Positions 26,053 to 34,139 of a stretch of DNA of 64,000 bases are shown piece by piece. The stretch's first letter is position 1, and each line of letters begins with the position of its first letter. The stretch is from Thermodesulfovibrio sp. 3462-1 (GTDB taxonomy: Bacteria; Nitrospirota; Thermodesulfovibrionia; Thermodesulfovibrionales; Thermodesulfovibrionaceae): the NCBI RefSeq assembly GCF_040451425.1, contig NZ_CP144374.1, positions 62,001 to 126,000 on the forward strand, written 5' to 3'. The translations under genes were made by a program, and so were the position numbers. The notes under the pieces are model-generated. The model did not search any database. It was given only the letters and a program-made list of their open reading frames with translations, and was not told the origin of the DNA.

Positions 26053-27124
26053 TTAAAACCTTTTTTAAATCTTCCTCTGATATTTCAAAGTTTATTTTCA
26101 TCTTACCTATTGCTTCTGGAATGACCATTCTGATTTTTCCTTCAATGTTCTTTTTATCAAGCAAAATGGTTTTTATCATGGCTGATGAATCCATATTAAG
26201 AGGTAGATTTATGGGTAATCCAAAGTTTTTCAAAATATTTTTTATTCTTTCCAGACTTTCTGTTTCAAGAAAACCAAGCATTCTACTGAGCTTTGCCTCA
26301 TAGACCATTCCAATTGATATTGCCTCTCCATGAAGATATCTGCCATAACCTGTCAGAGTTTCAATGGCATGCCCGATTGTATGACCATAATTGAGTATGG
26401 CTCGAAGAGAGCTTTCTCTTTCATCCTTTGAAACAACCTCTGTCTTGATCTCACAGGCTCTTTTTATTATCTGGATCAGTACTTCTTTTTCTTTTCTCAG
26501 AATTTTTTCCCTATTTATCTCAAGAAATTCAAAAAATTCTCTATCCCATATAATTCCATATTTTATAACCTCAGCCAAACCTGAAATAAACTCTCTTTCA
26601 GGTAAAGTATCAAGGGTATCAACATCAATCCATACTAAAGAAGGTTGCCAGAAACTCCCAATCATGTTTTTGCCAAGAGGATGGTTAACAGCAGTTTTTC
26701 CTCCTACTGAACTGTCAACCTGAGCAAGCAAGGTTGTTGGTATCTGAATGTAAGGTATGCCTCTCATATATATGGAAGCAACAAAGCCTGTGAGGTCTCC
26801 TATCACTCCTCCTCCTAAGGCAATAAGTGAGGAGCGTCTGTCAAATCCTGCTTCAAGAAGTTGAGTAAGAATATGGTATGCCCAGAAGTAGTCTTTGTAA
26901 AGCTCTCCATCTGGGACTAAAACTGAATAAGTGTCGAATCCTTCTTTTTTTAATGATGCTATTACTCTTTCGCCATAAAGCTCAAAAATCTTTGGATTGC
27001 TTATGATAGATACTTTCTTTCCTACAGAAAATCTTAGCAGCCTCTCTCCAATGAGGGAAAGATTTCCTCTGTCAATGAGAATTTCATAACTTCGTTCACC
27101 CAATTCAACTCTAAGTTTTTCCAT
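26045..27124 (-). CDS. aroB: 3-dehydroquinate synthase
   Basis: The 359-residue enzyme has the NAD site GGGVIGDLTGFVASIYMRGI, PTTLLAQVDSSVGGKTAVNH, the metal-binding Glu in SGLAEVIKYG and the histidines in NYGHTIGHAIE and YLHGEAISIGM. It cyclises DAHP to 3-dehydroquinate in the shikimate pathway. It overlaps aroK by 14 nt and phoB by 8 nt. Confidence 0.95.
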   Translation of the reverse strand: MEKLRVELGERSYEILIDRGNLSLIGERLLRFSVGKKVSIISNPKIFELYGERVIASLKKEGFDTYSVLVPDGELYKDYFWAYHILTQLLEAGFDRRSSLIALGGGVIGDLTGFVASIYMRGIPYIQIPTTLLAQVDSSVGGKTAVNHPLGKNMIGSFWQPSLVWIDVDTLDTLPEREFISGLAEVIKYGIIWDREFFEFLEINREKILRKEKEVLIQIIKRACEIKTEVVSKDERESSLRAILNYGHTIGHAIETLTGYGRYLHGEAISIGMVYEAKLSRMLGFLETESLERIKNILKNFGLPINLPLNMDSSAMIKTILLDKKNIEGKIRMVIPEAIGKMKINFEISEEDLKKVLNE

Positions 27125-27623
27125 CTATCAACCTCTCAATTATTTTTTCTGTCACCTGCTCAGGAGTTAATCCTTCTGTGTCAATGCAAAAATCTGCTTT
27201 TTCATAAAGATGTTTTCTCTTTTCAAGGAGTTCTTTTATCCTTTTTTCAGGATTTTCCACCTGCAGTAGAGGTCTGTCTTTACAATGCTTCACTCTTTCA
27301 AAAATAACATTTTCTGAAGCTTTAAGGCAAAAAATTACACCATTTTCCTTAAGTTTTTTCATATTTTCTTCTCTTAAAACAACTCCTCCGCCTGTGGCAA
27401 TAACCTGTCTGTTTTTTTGAGTTATGAGATTTATAACTTCTGATTCAATATCTCTGAAACGGGGCTCTCCAAATCTTGAAAAAATCTCAGAAATTTTCAT
27501 GCCTGTTGTTTTTTCAATAACTTTATCAACATCAATGAATTTAAAACCAAGTTTTTTTGATAGAATTTTCCCAACTGAGCTCTTCCCTGTGCCCATGAAT
27601 CCTATGAGAACAATATTTTTCAT
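27111..27623 (-). CDS. aroK: Shikimate kinase
   Basis: The 170-residue P-loop kinase shows Walker A GFMGTGKSSVGK, the shikimate-binding DVDKVIEK, FRDIESEVI, and GGGVVLREEN. It also has the LID segment RVKHCKDRPLL. It phosphorylates shikimate, the step two after AroB. It is the first gene of the aroK-aroB-phoB-phoR run and is divergent from the nuclease gene with a 14-nt gap. Confidence 0.94.
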   Translation of the reverse strand: MKNIVLIGFMGTGKSSVGKILSKKLGFKFIDVDKVIEKTTGMKISEIFSRFGEPRFRDIESEVINLITQKNRQVIATGGGVVLREENMKKLKENGVIFCLKASENVIFERVKHCKDRPLLQVENPEKRIKELLEKRKHLYEKADFCIDTEGLTPEQVTEKIIERLIDGKT

Positions 27624-27637
27624 GTTAAAATTAATTT

Positions 27638-28195
27638 ATGCAATACTATTATACTAAAAATTTCATAGGCTTTGGGATTCTACTGTTTCTTGTATTTTTT
27701 ATTTTCACCAGTGCCTGCGCAAAAAAAGAGGCTGATTATTACAAAGTCACAGAAATCAATGATGGTGATACTGTCAGTATTGTTACGGGCAGTTTTTTTG
27801 GGATTATAGTTAAAACTGAAAGAGTGCGTCTTATTGGAATAGATGCACCAGAGCTTGCCCAGGAACCATGGGGAAGAAGAGCTAAAAATCATCTAAGAAA
27901 ACTCATTAAAGAAAGTGACTGGCTTGTAAAAATTGAACTCGATGTTCAGCACAGAGACAGATATGGAAGAATTCTTGCATATCTGTGGGATAAAAATGGG
28001 AGGATGCTTAACTATATGATGGTAAGAGATGGATATGCTATGGTTTATACAGTGCCGCCAAATGTTAAATATACTGAATGGTTTTTGCAGGCACAAAGAC
28101 TGGCAAGACAGGAAAAAAGAGGAATTTGGGGAAAAGATGGACTCCGTGAGGCGCCATCTCAATGGAGAAAACAGCATCCTCAAAATCATAGATAA
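27638..28195 (+). CDS. Thermonuclease-family (SNc) lipoprotein
   Basis: The 185-residue protein has a lipoprotein-type signal (LLFLVFFIFTSAC) and then a staphylococcal-nuclease domain: KVTEINDGDTVSI, RVRLIGIDAPEL, DVQHRDRYGRILAYLW and VRDGYAMVYTVPPN. The catalytic Arg/Asp/Glu set (R..GIDAPE, D.YGR) is present. It is a predicted membrane-anchored extracytoplasmic nuclease. It ends 101 nt before the left repeat of the integrative element and is taken as host chromosome. Confidence 0.85.
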   Translation: MQYYYTKNFIGFGILLFLVFFIFTSACAKKEADYYKVTEINDGDTVSIVTGSFFGIIVKTERVRLIGIDAPELAQEPWGRRAKNHLRKLIKESDWLVKIELDVQHRDRYGRILAYLWDKNGRMLNYMMVRDGYAMVYTVPPNVKYTEWFLQAQRLARQEKRGIWGKDGLREAPSQWRKQHPQNHR

Positions 28196-28296
28196 GATTT
28201 TAACCGGAAACTGCGAATAGAAGTAGCAAAGATTTACATTGATGCGGTAAAACTCTTGAAAAACTACAGTATGACAATTTTGCGAAGGTCTAAAAA

Positions 28297-28373
28297 GTGA
28301 TTTCTTGTAAACCCTTGATAATTCTTGATGGACGGTAGGGGACTTGAACCCCCGACCTCCAGAGTGCGATTCT
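28297..28373 (+). repeat. attL: 77-bp direct repeat with tRNA-Ala 3' fragment
   Basis: These 77 bases are identical to 35962-36038. The copy contains the 3' part of the tRNA-Ala gene (minus strand, from the anticodon loop to A73) plus 32 bp of downstream flank. After base 28373 the sequence departs from the tRNA, so this is not a functional gene. It marks the left boundary of the integrated element. Confidence 0.92.
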
Positions 28374-28838
28374 TATTCAGGCACTTTCTTATGTTATCCC
28401 ATGTTGTCTTTTCTTAGAAAAATCAAAGAGTTTGCAAAATAGCATTTACCCCTGTTTGCCCTCATTTTTTATTGCTTACTTCACAATTACTTCACATTTT
28501 TTAGTATTACTTCACATTGGTTTTTCCTATAGTAAAGATAGATTTTTTCTATGAAAGGGTATTTTTAGCTTTTGTAATTCTCAAACATTTAACAAAGTTA
28601 ACTTATACAAAAGAATTTATGTAAATAGAAATAGTATTTGTAGAAAGCCCTGTTTTTTTGGGGGTGAAGTAAGGGGGCAGACAGGCAGCTAAACACATCC
28701 AACTGTGTTTTTATGCTTAGACTATGTTTCCTGCAGGAGATACTACAGGACTTCTTGTTGGATACTCTATTAGATAGATAGAGATAGAACTCAGGGCTAA
28801 CTAAGAAAAGGCATAATTATTTTTTTTAAGCTTATTTC
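28374..28838. other. Non-coding left end of the element
   Basis: Apart from three ACTTCACA repeats (28478-28516) and one inverted partial copy (TGAAGTAA near 28675), I see no gene, RNA or terminator in these 465 bases. All frames are short and lack ribosome sites. It lies downstream of the 387-residue minus-strand gene and probably holds the recombination arm sites. Confidence 0.5.
28478..28516 (+). repeat. ACTTCACA array, left end of element
   Basis: Three ACTTCACA copies start at 28478, 28489 and 28509. The first two are 11 bp apart, about one helical turn. Matching pairs lie at 33963 and 35922. They are likely arm-type sites for the integrase or sites for the excisionase. Confidence 0.65.
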
Positions 28839-30002
28839 TTATTGCTGTGTTTTTGTTTTAATAGGAGCAAACACCTGAGGATATTTTTCTCTAATTTCAT
28901 ACACAAGTCTTTCTATGACTTCTATGTTACAAACCTCTTCTTTAAGCAGTTCTCTTATGTTTTGTAATTCTGTTTGTATAGTTTCTCTTTCAGGATGCCT
29001 TTGTATTCTTTTTTGAATTATGCTTCTATACCTGTTTTTGCAAACAGGACAAAATAGGGCAGGACTAAAACAACGAGTGTTAAACCTGCTAAGGCAAAAG
29101 ATGCAGATTGTAGTTTTTTCATAGATTGCTCTCCCTGTAAGTTTTGCAATATCTTGAAGTTCATCACCAATGATTTTTTTCAGCTTACCAATGTTGGTTA
29201 ACTTTCCATCTTTGAGGCAACCTTCATTTAAAAGTCTTTTACGCAACTCGATACATTCATAGGTTAGAATGTCCAATTTGTCTGGCAATTTATCAGGAAG
29301 GGTTAAGAAGAAGTTTTTAAACCACCTTGTCGTATATATAATCATTACATGCTTAATCTCAGACTCTGTAATCTCAGGCTTTATGGTCTCAAGTTCAAAG
29401 AAAGAGACAACTTTTAAAATTTTCTCAAGCTCGTGTTTTTTATAATTACCAAGTGTCTTTCCTAAAAAAGTTTCAGCAAATAAAGGGATGAGGTCCCTTT
29501 CAAAATACTCATCTGGGTTGAAGTATCTCTCAGGGGTTAACTCTTCCTCTTTGAATCTCTTTTTTGAAAAGATTTCAGGAAATAAGGAAGCAAACTTTCT
29601 TCTGGAATGTCTTTCTAATTTTAGTCCTTCTTCATAAAGCTCTTTGACAATCTGTTCGTTTGAGGAAATATTCTCTATCAGGGCTTTCTTAAAGCTCTCT
29701 TTAATTTCAGGAACCTTAAAGAAGACTATCAAGAAAAGAAATACCCACCAAATAGAACTATCCTTTAAATTCCAGGCAAATGCTCCATCCTCAATATATC
29801 CAACTATGCAGTCTTCAGCTTTCCAACCAATCTCTTTATAAACCTCAGACAAAATCTTTAAGCAAACCTGCTTATTTACCTTCTTGGTGTAGCAAACCAA
29901 TAAGTCCTCCCTGTTCCATTCAAGAGATATTAATCTTTTCGGTGTCCACCTCACTTTTTTATGTCCTCCCATCTTCTTTATTGTCTTTCTTAATTTTAAC
30001 AT
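28839..30002 (-). CDS. Unrecognised element protein with cysteine cluster
   Basis: The product of about 387 residues is not a family I recognise. It is Lys/Glu-rich with one strongly hydrophobic stretch (SIWWVFLFLIVFFKVPEI, near residue 90). A C-terminal cysteine cluster (CIFCLSRF ... CFSPALFCPVCKNRY, about residues 310-335) looks like a zinc ribbon, and a helical tail follows. It is the only minus-strand gene of the element and is divergent from the AbrB-like gene with 40 nt between the chosen starts. ATG 30002 is chosen, but ATG 29972 is possible. Position suggests a regulator or stability factor; this is a guess. Confidence 0.55.
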   Translation of the reverse strand: MLKLRKTIKKMGGHKKVRWTPKRLISLEWNREDLLVCYTKKVNKQVCLKILSEVYKEIGWKAEDCIVGYIEDGAFAWNLKDSSIWWVFLFLIVFFKVPEIKESFKKALIENISSNEQIVKELYEEGLKLERHSRRKFASLFPEIFSKKRFKEEELTPERYFNPDEYFERDLIPLFAETFLGKTLGNYKKHELEKILKVVSFFELETIKPEITESEIKHVMIIYTTRWFKNFFLTLPDKLPDKLDILTYECIELRKRLLNEGCLKDGKLTNIGKLKKIIGDELQDIAKLTGRAIYEKTTICIFCLSRFNTRCFSPALFCPVCKNRYRSIIQKRIQRHPERETIQTELQNIRELLKEEVCNIEVIERLVYEIREKYPQVFAPIKTKTQQ

Positions 30003-30042
30003 AAAGACATAGACAAAAAACAAAAAAAAGGAGGTGGGAAAA

Positions 30043-30351
30043 ATGTTTTACAGTTTGCGACAAAGAAAAGATGGCACTTTTGCAGTGAATGTCCCTACAT
30101 GGGTGATAAAGCTGCTAAAGATGCAAATCGGGGATTATGTAGGGCTTGAAGTCAGAAGAGGTGCTATTGTCTTAAATCCAAAACAATACAGTGGCTTTAC
30201 TTACAAACTAAGAAGAAACGGGAGGTATGCAGAGGTGGGAATCCCATCTTGGGTGGTGAAGCAGTTGAGGTTGAAAGCTGGAGATAAAGTAGATTTCTCC
30301 ATACAAGGAGGTAAAGTTCTAATCACGCCAGTAAAGGAGGAGCTATCATGA
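30043..30351 (+). CDS. Tandem AbrB/SpoVT-type DNA-binding protein
   Basis: The 102-residue protein contains two swapped-hairpin units in one chain: VNVPTWVIKLLKMQIGDYVG (residues about 14-33) and VGIPSWVVKQLRLKAGDKVD (about 65-84). Each is followed by a GxIVLxP or GKVLITP strand. AbrB-like domains normally dimerise to bind DNA, so this looks like a covalent dimer. AAGGAGGTG precedes ATG 30043. The stop overlaps the primase start (ATGA), so it is likely the operon's transcriptional or copy-number regulator. Confidence 0.78.
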   Translation: MFYSLRQRKDGTFAVNVPTWVIKLLKMQIGDYVGLEVRRGAIVLNPKQYSGFTYKLRRNGRYAEVGIPSWVVKQLRLKAGDKVDFSIQGGKVLITPVKEELS

Positions 30352-32441
30352 CATTGGAGGAACTTTTGAACAAATTAGAGGGGGTAAAAAAAGTGGGCAA
30401 TAGCTACATGGCCTACTGCCCAGCACACAGTGATAAACATCAGTCATTAAGTGTAAAAGAAACTAATGGTAGAATCTTGCTACATTGCTTTGCAGGTTGC
30501 AGCCTCGAGAGTATTTTGGATGCCTTAGGACTGAAAGTTCAAGACTTATACACAAATCACAAAGAAAAATTTACAGAAGACAAAACAGAGGATAATGAAA
30601 AGAGGATAGTCGCAGTATACGACTATACAAATGAAACGGGGCAGCTGCTCTTTCAGGTTGTAAGATATGAGCCCAAGGACTTTAGGATAAGGCGCTTCGT
30701 GGATGGTAGGTGCGTATACAATTTAGGAGACGTGGAGCCTGTTTTGTACAAACTGCCAGAATTAATCAAATCTCAACAAGTGTTCGTTGCCGAGGGTGAA
30801 AAAGATGCTGACAATCTTGCCAAAATGGGGTTAACAGCGACGACAGCTCCGTTTGGCGCTGGAAAATGGAGAGCAAATTTTAATAAATACTTCATAGATA
30901 AGGACGTTATCATAGTTCCGGATTTTGATGAGGTGGGTATTCAACACTCCTTCAAGATAGAGGAGCAGCTAAAGCCAATAGCTAAGTCCGTAAAAATCTT
31001 GAATCCTGAGTCCTTAAATCTAAAAGAAAAGGGCGACATTTCGGACTGGATTGAAAGCGGAGGAACAAAAGAGCAGCTTCTTGAGATTCTTCAAGAAGAA
31101 AAAAATTTCTTAAGCAAGGAAAAATGGCAAAAGAAAAAAAAAGAAAAAGAAACTTTGAAGCTTCTAAACACAGTAATTGAAGAAATCTACGAGCCAAAAG
31201 CTATCGATTTCCATAATGGAGTTTTAACTTATGGAACTATCTGGAATTCCAAAAAAGTGCTAATCTCAAGCGATTACAAAGTTAAAGAAGTTGAGAACGC
31301 AAACTTTATGTGTTCCAACTTAACACCTGAAATTGCAAAAAGATTTCTTGAAAAGAAAGAAAAAGTAGATGGAGCTGGTCTTGTCCAGGAGCTTGCCAAC
31401 TTTATTGGGAGTCACGTGTTCTTCACGGATGCAAACACTCCAATTTTTCTTGGGATGTGGGTTATTGGAACATACCTTCATCCGCTTTTTATTTACTACG
31501 GGTACCTTTGGATTACCTCACCAATGAAGAGGTGTGGCAAATCCTTGTTATTGGATATTTTGTCCTGTTTATGTTTCAATGCGACTCCACGATTAATAAG
31601 TCCATCAAGTGCCTCATTATTTAGACAGGTTGAGAGTGATTGTAATACTGTAATCCTTGATGAGATGGAGCGAATCAGAACAGATGATGTCGAAACCTAC
31701 CATGATATTATCTCTCTACTTAATGGAGGATTCCAACAAAACTCAGTCATTCCACGAGTCAGTAAAGATAGAAGTCATACAATTCATTACTTCCGAGTCT
31801 ACTCTCCAAAAGTAATTGCAGGGATTAATAAAGTTGCTGACACGATTGAAGATAGGGCGTTCAAAATCATCATGTCAAGGAAAAAAAAGAACGAAAGTGT
31901 TTGCAGATTTAACATCGTAAAAGAGAAAAAAAGAATTGATGAATTAAAGGCGAGGCTTTATTTGTTTTCCCTTAATTTTGCTGAGGAGATTTCTGACGTA
32001 TACCACTCCGCTACAGGTGAATGGAAAGATATCTTTTCCCTTGATGACAGACTTCAAGATATCTCAGAACCAATTTTGTCCATTGCGTCAGTCATCGATG
32101 AAGCTTTTAAAAGCAATTTCTACGACAAAACCGTGGAGTTCATCCTCAAGAAAGGGAGGAAAAGAAGAGACGTTGAAGGAGAAAATTCAGTTAAAGCTTT
32201 CCTGGAGATATTGTCCTCGAAACTCACAGCAGGAGAAAACGAAATCTTTGTTCCCACTTCTGAGCTCTTAAGAGACGTTCAAAACGATGAAAATTTGAAA
32301 TTTATTACGAGCGGCAAAAGACTGTCCCAGTTTATCTCAAATCTTAGCGAGGATGCTCCAACACCAATCCTAAAGCGTGGATTTGGAAGAGGATACCACG
32401 TAAAAAAAGAGTGGCTCGATGAGATGATGGAGAGATATTAA
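30348..32441 (+). CDS. Primase-helicase (CHC2-type zinc finger, TOPRIM, AAA ATPase)
   Basis: The 697-residue protein starts with a primase zinc finger (C24, H27, C47, C51 in MAYCPAHSDK and HCFAGCSLES). A TOPRIM-like domain follows (VFVAEGEKDADNLAKMG, VIIVPDFDEVG). Then comes a DUF3631-like helicase ATPase with Walker A SPMKRCGKS near residue 390 and Walker B VILDEME near 435. A C-terminal winged-helix-like part closes the protein. This is the replication initiator/primase of phage satellites and small integrative plasmids. A repeat-rich region that may be its origin follows directly. It should let the excised element replicate by itself. Confidence 0.85.
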   Translation: MTLEELLNKLEGVKKVGNSYMAYCPAHSDKHQSLSVKETNGRILLHCFAGCSLESILDALGLKVQDLYTNHKEKFTEDKTEDNEKRIVAVYDYTNETGQLLFQVVRYEPKDFRIRRFVDGRCVYNLGDVEPVLYKLPELIKSQQVFVAEGEKDADNLAKMGLTATTAPFGAGKWRANFNKYFIDKDVIIVPDFDEVGIQHSFKIEEQLKPIAKSVKILNPESLNLKEKGDISDWIESGGTKEQLLEILQEEKNFLSKEKWQKKKKEKETLKLLNTVIEEIYEPKAIDFHNGVLTYGTIWNSKKVLISSDYKVKEVENANFMCSNLTPEIAKRFLEKKEKVDGAGLVQELANFIGSHVFFTDANTPIFLGMWVIGTYLHPLFIYYGYLWITSPMKRCGKSLLLDILSCLCFNATPRLISPSSASLFRQVESDCNTVILDEMERIRTDDVETYHDIISLLNGGFQQNSVIPRVSKDRSHTIHYFRVYSPKVIAGINKVADTIEDRAFKIIMSRKKKNESVCRFNIVKEKKRIDELKARLYLFSLNFAEEISDVYHSATGEWKDIFSLDDRLQDISEPILSIASVIDEAFKSNFYDKTVEFILKKGRKRRDVEGENSVKAFLEILSSKLTAGENEIFVPTSELLRDVQNDENLKFITSGKRLSQFISNLSEDAPTPILKRGFGRGYHVKKEWLDEMMERY

Positions 32442-32476
32442 TGAAAATTTTTGTTTTTAATGTATATTTCCGAAAA

Positions 32477-32620
32477 CAAAGTGTTACATATGTTACATTT
32501 GGCATAAAATCAAGGGTTTGCGAGGATTTTTCAAAGTGTTACAGATACCCTTTTGTAACACTTCAAAAAAAGCCCGTAAACCTGCATAAAATCAACATTT
32601 GTAACATATGTAACACTTTG
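32477..32620. repeat. Candidate replication origin: iteron-like TGTTACA inverted repeats
   Basis: Two 25-bp inverted repeats (32477-32501 and 32596-32620, two mismatches) each hold GTGTTACATATGTTACA or its complement. Between them, AAGTGTTACA (32534-32543) and TGTAACACTT (32554-32563) form a perfect 10-bp dyad. GCATAAAATCAA is directly repeated at 32502 and 32584. A TATATATATAAA run follows at 32630-32640. The layout, directly behind a primase-helicase, fits a replication origin. An operator for the downstream genes is the alternative. Confidence 0.6.
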
Positions 32621-32675
32621 ATTTGGGGTATATATATAAAAAGAAAAATTTTCACAAAAAGGAGGGTGTCTAAGG

Positions 32676-33380
32676 ATGGGAGAGATAGCAAAAAGGGTAG
32701 TTGAAAAATTAGGGTTAAGTTATGATAAGAGGCTTGTTAGAGAAGAGACCGTTAAAGAAGAGATAGACTCTGCTGTCCTAAGAGAACAAGTTGACAAACT
32801 AATAGAAGAAACTCTTGAGAGGATAAACAAAAAATATACTCCAGGGCTTATTGAGTGGGCTAAGAAAAATGAACCTGACATTTGGAAAAAGATTTTAGAG
32901 ATTGAAGAAAGGATAAACTTCTTCTTTAAGCCTAACGTCTCTTTTACGCAGAAAAGCTTTAAAGAGCTAAAGGACATATTAGGAGAGTATGAAAGCCTCT
33001 ACCTTCTTCTTTGTGGTTATAGAGAGCAGGCAGAGCAAACTGTAACCTCAACTAATGATAAACTTGATGAAGATATTTATCTATGGGAGGCAAACAACAA
33101 ACTCAAACCTAAAGAACCAAAAACTTTAAAACACTCTTTAGAAGTGTTTAATGAAGTTGTAAATGCAGAAACTAAACAGGAAGATAAACAAAAGACTCGT
33201 ATACCTCAACCAACCGCTCAACATAAAGAAGGCATCAATCTCAACAGACCTTGTGTTATATGTGGAAGTGACAGTTGGATAATTCTTAAGCCTAATCAAA
33301 GACACTCAGCCATAGAATGTTTAAATTGTGGGCATATTGAGCTCCATATCTTTAACAAGGGTGGCCAATATGATTTGTAA
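32676..33380 (+). CDS. Unrecognised element protein with C-terminal zinc ribbon
   Basis: The 234-residue product is mostly helical and charged (KLIEETLERINKKY, FKELKDILGEYESLYLLLCGY). A disordered linker follows (residues about 145-190) and then a zinc ribbon CVICGSDSW ... CLNCGHIELH. A good ribosome site (AAGGAGGG) precedes it. It is the first gene after the candidate origin and overlaps the next gene by 11 nt. Zinc-ribbon tails like this often bind DNA or RNA. No function can be assigned. Confidence 0.6.
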   Translation: MGEIAKRVVEKLGLSYDKRLVREETVKEEIDSAVLREQVDKLIEETLERINKKYTPGLIEWAKKNEPDIWKKILEIEERINFFFKPNVSFTQKSFKELKDILGEYESLYLLLCGYREQAEQTVTSTNDKLDEDIYLWEANNKLKPKEPKTLKHSLEVFNEVVNAETKQEDKQKTRIPQPTAQHKEGINLNRPCVICGSDSWIILKPNQRHSAIECLNCGHIELHIFNKGGQYDL

Positions 33381-33735
33381 GAACTGCAATAAAGAATTTA
33401 CTCCTACAAGACAGAACAGAAGCTTTTGCTCTTATTCTTGTAGGACAGAGTATAGAGATAGATACCTGAAAGCTTATGCTAAGCAATACAGAGCTAAAAA
33501 TAGACTTCAGAACTCATTTAAATGCCTTTCTAAGCCTGTAAACAGTATAGGCAAGGAATTTATCTTTGATGACTGCTGTAATGCAGAGATGAAAAAGAAA
33601 ACAGGCTACTGTATTACTCTTTATGAACCATACTTCCTTTTTAAAGGCAATTGCTCTCAATGCAGGATTTATCAAGCTTTCAAAATAAAGGGGAGTATTA
33701 ATGGAAATAAAGCTTACAGAAGAAGAACTCAATAA
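33370..33735 (+). CDS. Small zinc-finger protein
   Basis: The 121-residue product begins MICKNCNKEFTPTRQNRSFC and continues SYSCRTEYRDRY, a CxxC...CxxxC zinc knuckle of the kind found in phage and plasmid accessory proteins. A second cysteine group (DDCCNAEM, GYCITLY, NCSQCRIY) lies in the C-terminal half. ATG 33370 overlaps the upstream stop. The 3' end overlaps the HTH gene by 35 nt, so the three genes form a coupled set. Confidence 0.6.
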   Translation: MICKNCNKEFTPTRQNRSFCSYSCRTEYRDRYLKAYAKQYRAKNRLQNSFKCLSKPVNSIGKEFIFDDCCNAEMKKKTGYCITLYEPYFLFKGNCSQCRIYQAFKIKGSINGNKAYRRRTQ

Positions 33736-33961
33736 GCTTGCTGAGTTAGTTGCAGATAAACTTAAGGATAAAATAGCTGAGTTAATTAATAAGCAAGATG
33801 AGGTCTTAAGCTTTACTGAGGCTTGCTCTTATCTTAAGTGTCCTTCTTCCTGGCTATACAAGGCAGTCTCTCAAGGCAAGGTTCCTCATATAAAAGCTGG
33901 AAAATACTTGAAGTTTAGAAAGTCTGAGCTTGACAGTTGGTTAAAAAGAAGGTCAAAGTAA
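33701..33961 (+). CDS. Excisionase-like helix-turn-helix protein
   Basis: The 86-residue protein has a MerR-type/HTH_17 domain: LSFTEACSYLKCPSSWLYKA, VSQGKVPHIKAGKYLKFRKS, ELDSWLKRR. This is the usual form of Xis proteins and plasmid/phage regulators. It lies upstream of the integrase operon and its stop is 1 nt before two ACTTCACA repeats. The inferred role is a recombination directionality factor that binds these repeats. Confidence 0.75.
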   Translation: MEIKLTEEELNKLAELVADKLKDKIAELINKQDEVLSFTEACSYLKCPSSWLYKAVSQGKVPHIKAGKYLKFRKSELDSWLKRRSK

Positions 33962-33962
33962 T

Positions 33963-33982
33963 ACTTCACAATTTACTTCACA
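33963..33982 (+). repeat. ACTTCACA pair behind the excisionase gene
   Basis: Two ACTTCACA copies (33963-33970 and 33975-33982) are 12 bp apart and lie directly after the HTH gene stop. They match the arrays at both ends of the element. The site may let the HTH protein or integrase control the downstream promoter at 34027. Confidence 0.6.
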
Positions 33983-34026
33983 GTCTTTGTAAGTGATTGA
34001 TTTATAAAGACAAAACAGTAGGGCTC

Positions 34027-34055
34027 TTGATTAGTCATCTGAGGATTTATATAAT
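34027..34055 (+). promoter_or_regulatory. Promoter of the cargo-integrase operon
   Basis: TTGATT (34027-34032) and TATAAT (34050-34055) are separated by 17 nt. This is a near-consensus promoter 85 nt upstream of the lipoprotein gene. It would drive the lipoprotein, the repeat protein and the integrase. The ACTTCACA pair ends 44 nt upstream. Confidence 0.6.
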
Positions 34056-34139
34056 AAAAAAACAGATAAAAAAATAGAGATAAAAAGAAAAGCTTTTTGG
34101 TTATATTGCTTTAGCAAAAATAAAAATGGAGGTTTTAAA

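Noticed and set aside
28029-28220. A small gene overlapping the nuclease end
   Set aside because: It lies in another frame of a clear SNc domain and lacks a ribosome site.
28326-28373. Second tRNA-Ala gene at the left end
   Set aside because: Only the 3' half is present; the 5' half, D-arm and acceptor partner are missing.
32477-32620. TGTAACA units read as Pho boxes
   Set aside because: The half-sites share TGTAACA with the pst promoter, but the period is 9 bp and the orientation is inverted. A PHO box needs an 11-bp direct period.
32441-32704. An 87-codon frame across the candidate origin
   Set aside because: It is built from the TGTTACA repeats, has no ribosome site apart from the primase stop overlap, and its composition does not look like protein. 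The repeats explain the region better.
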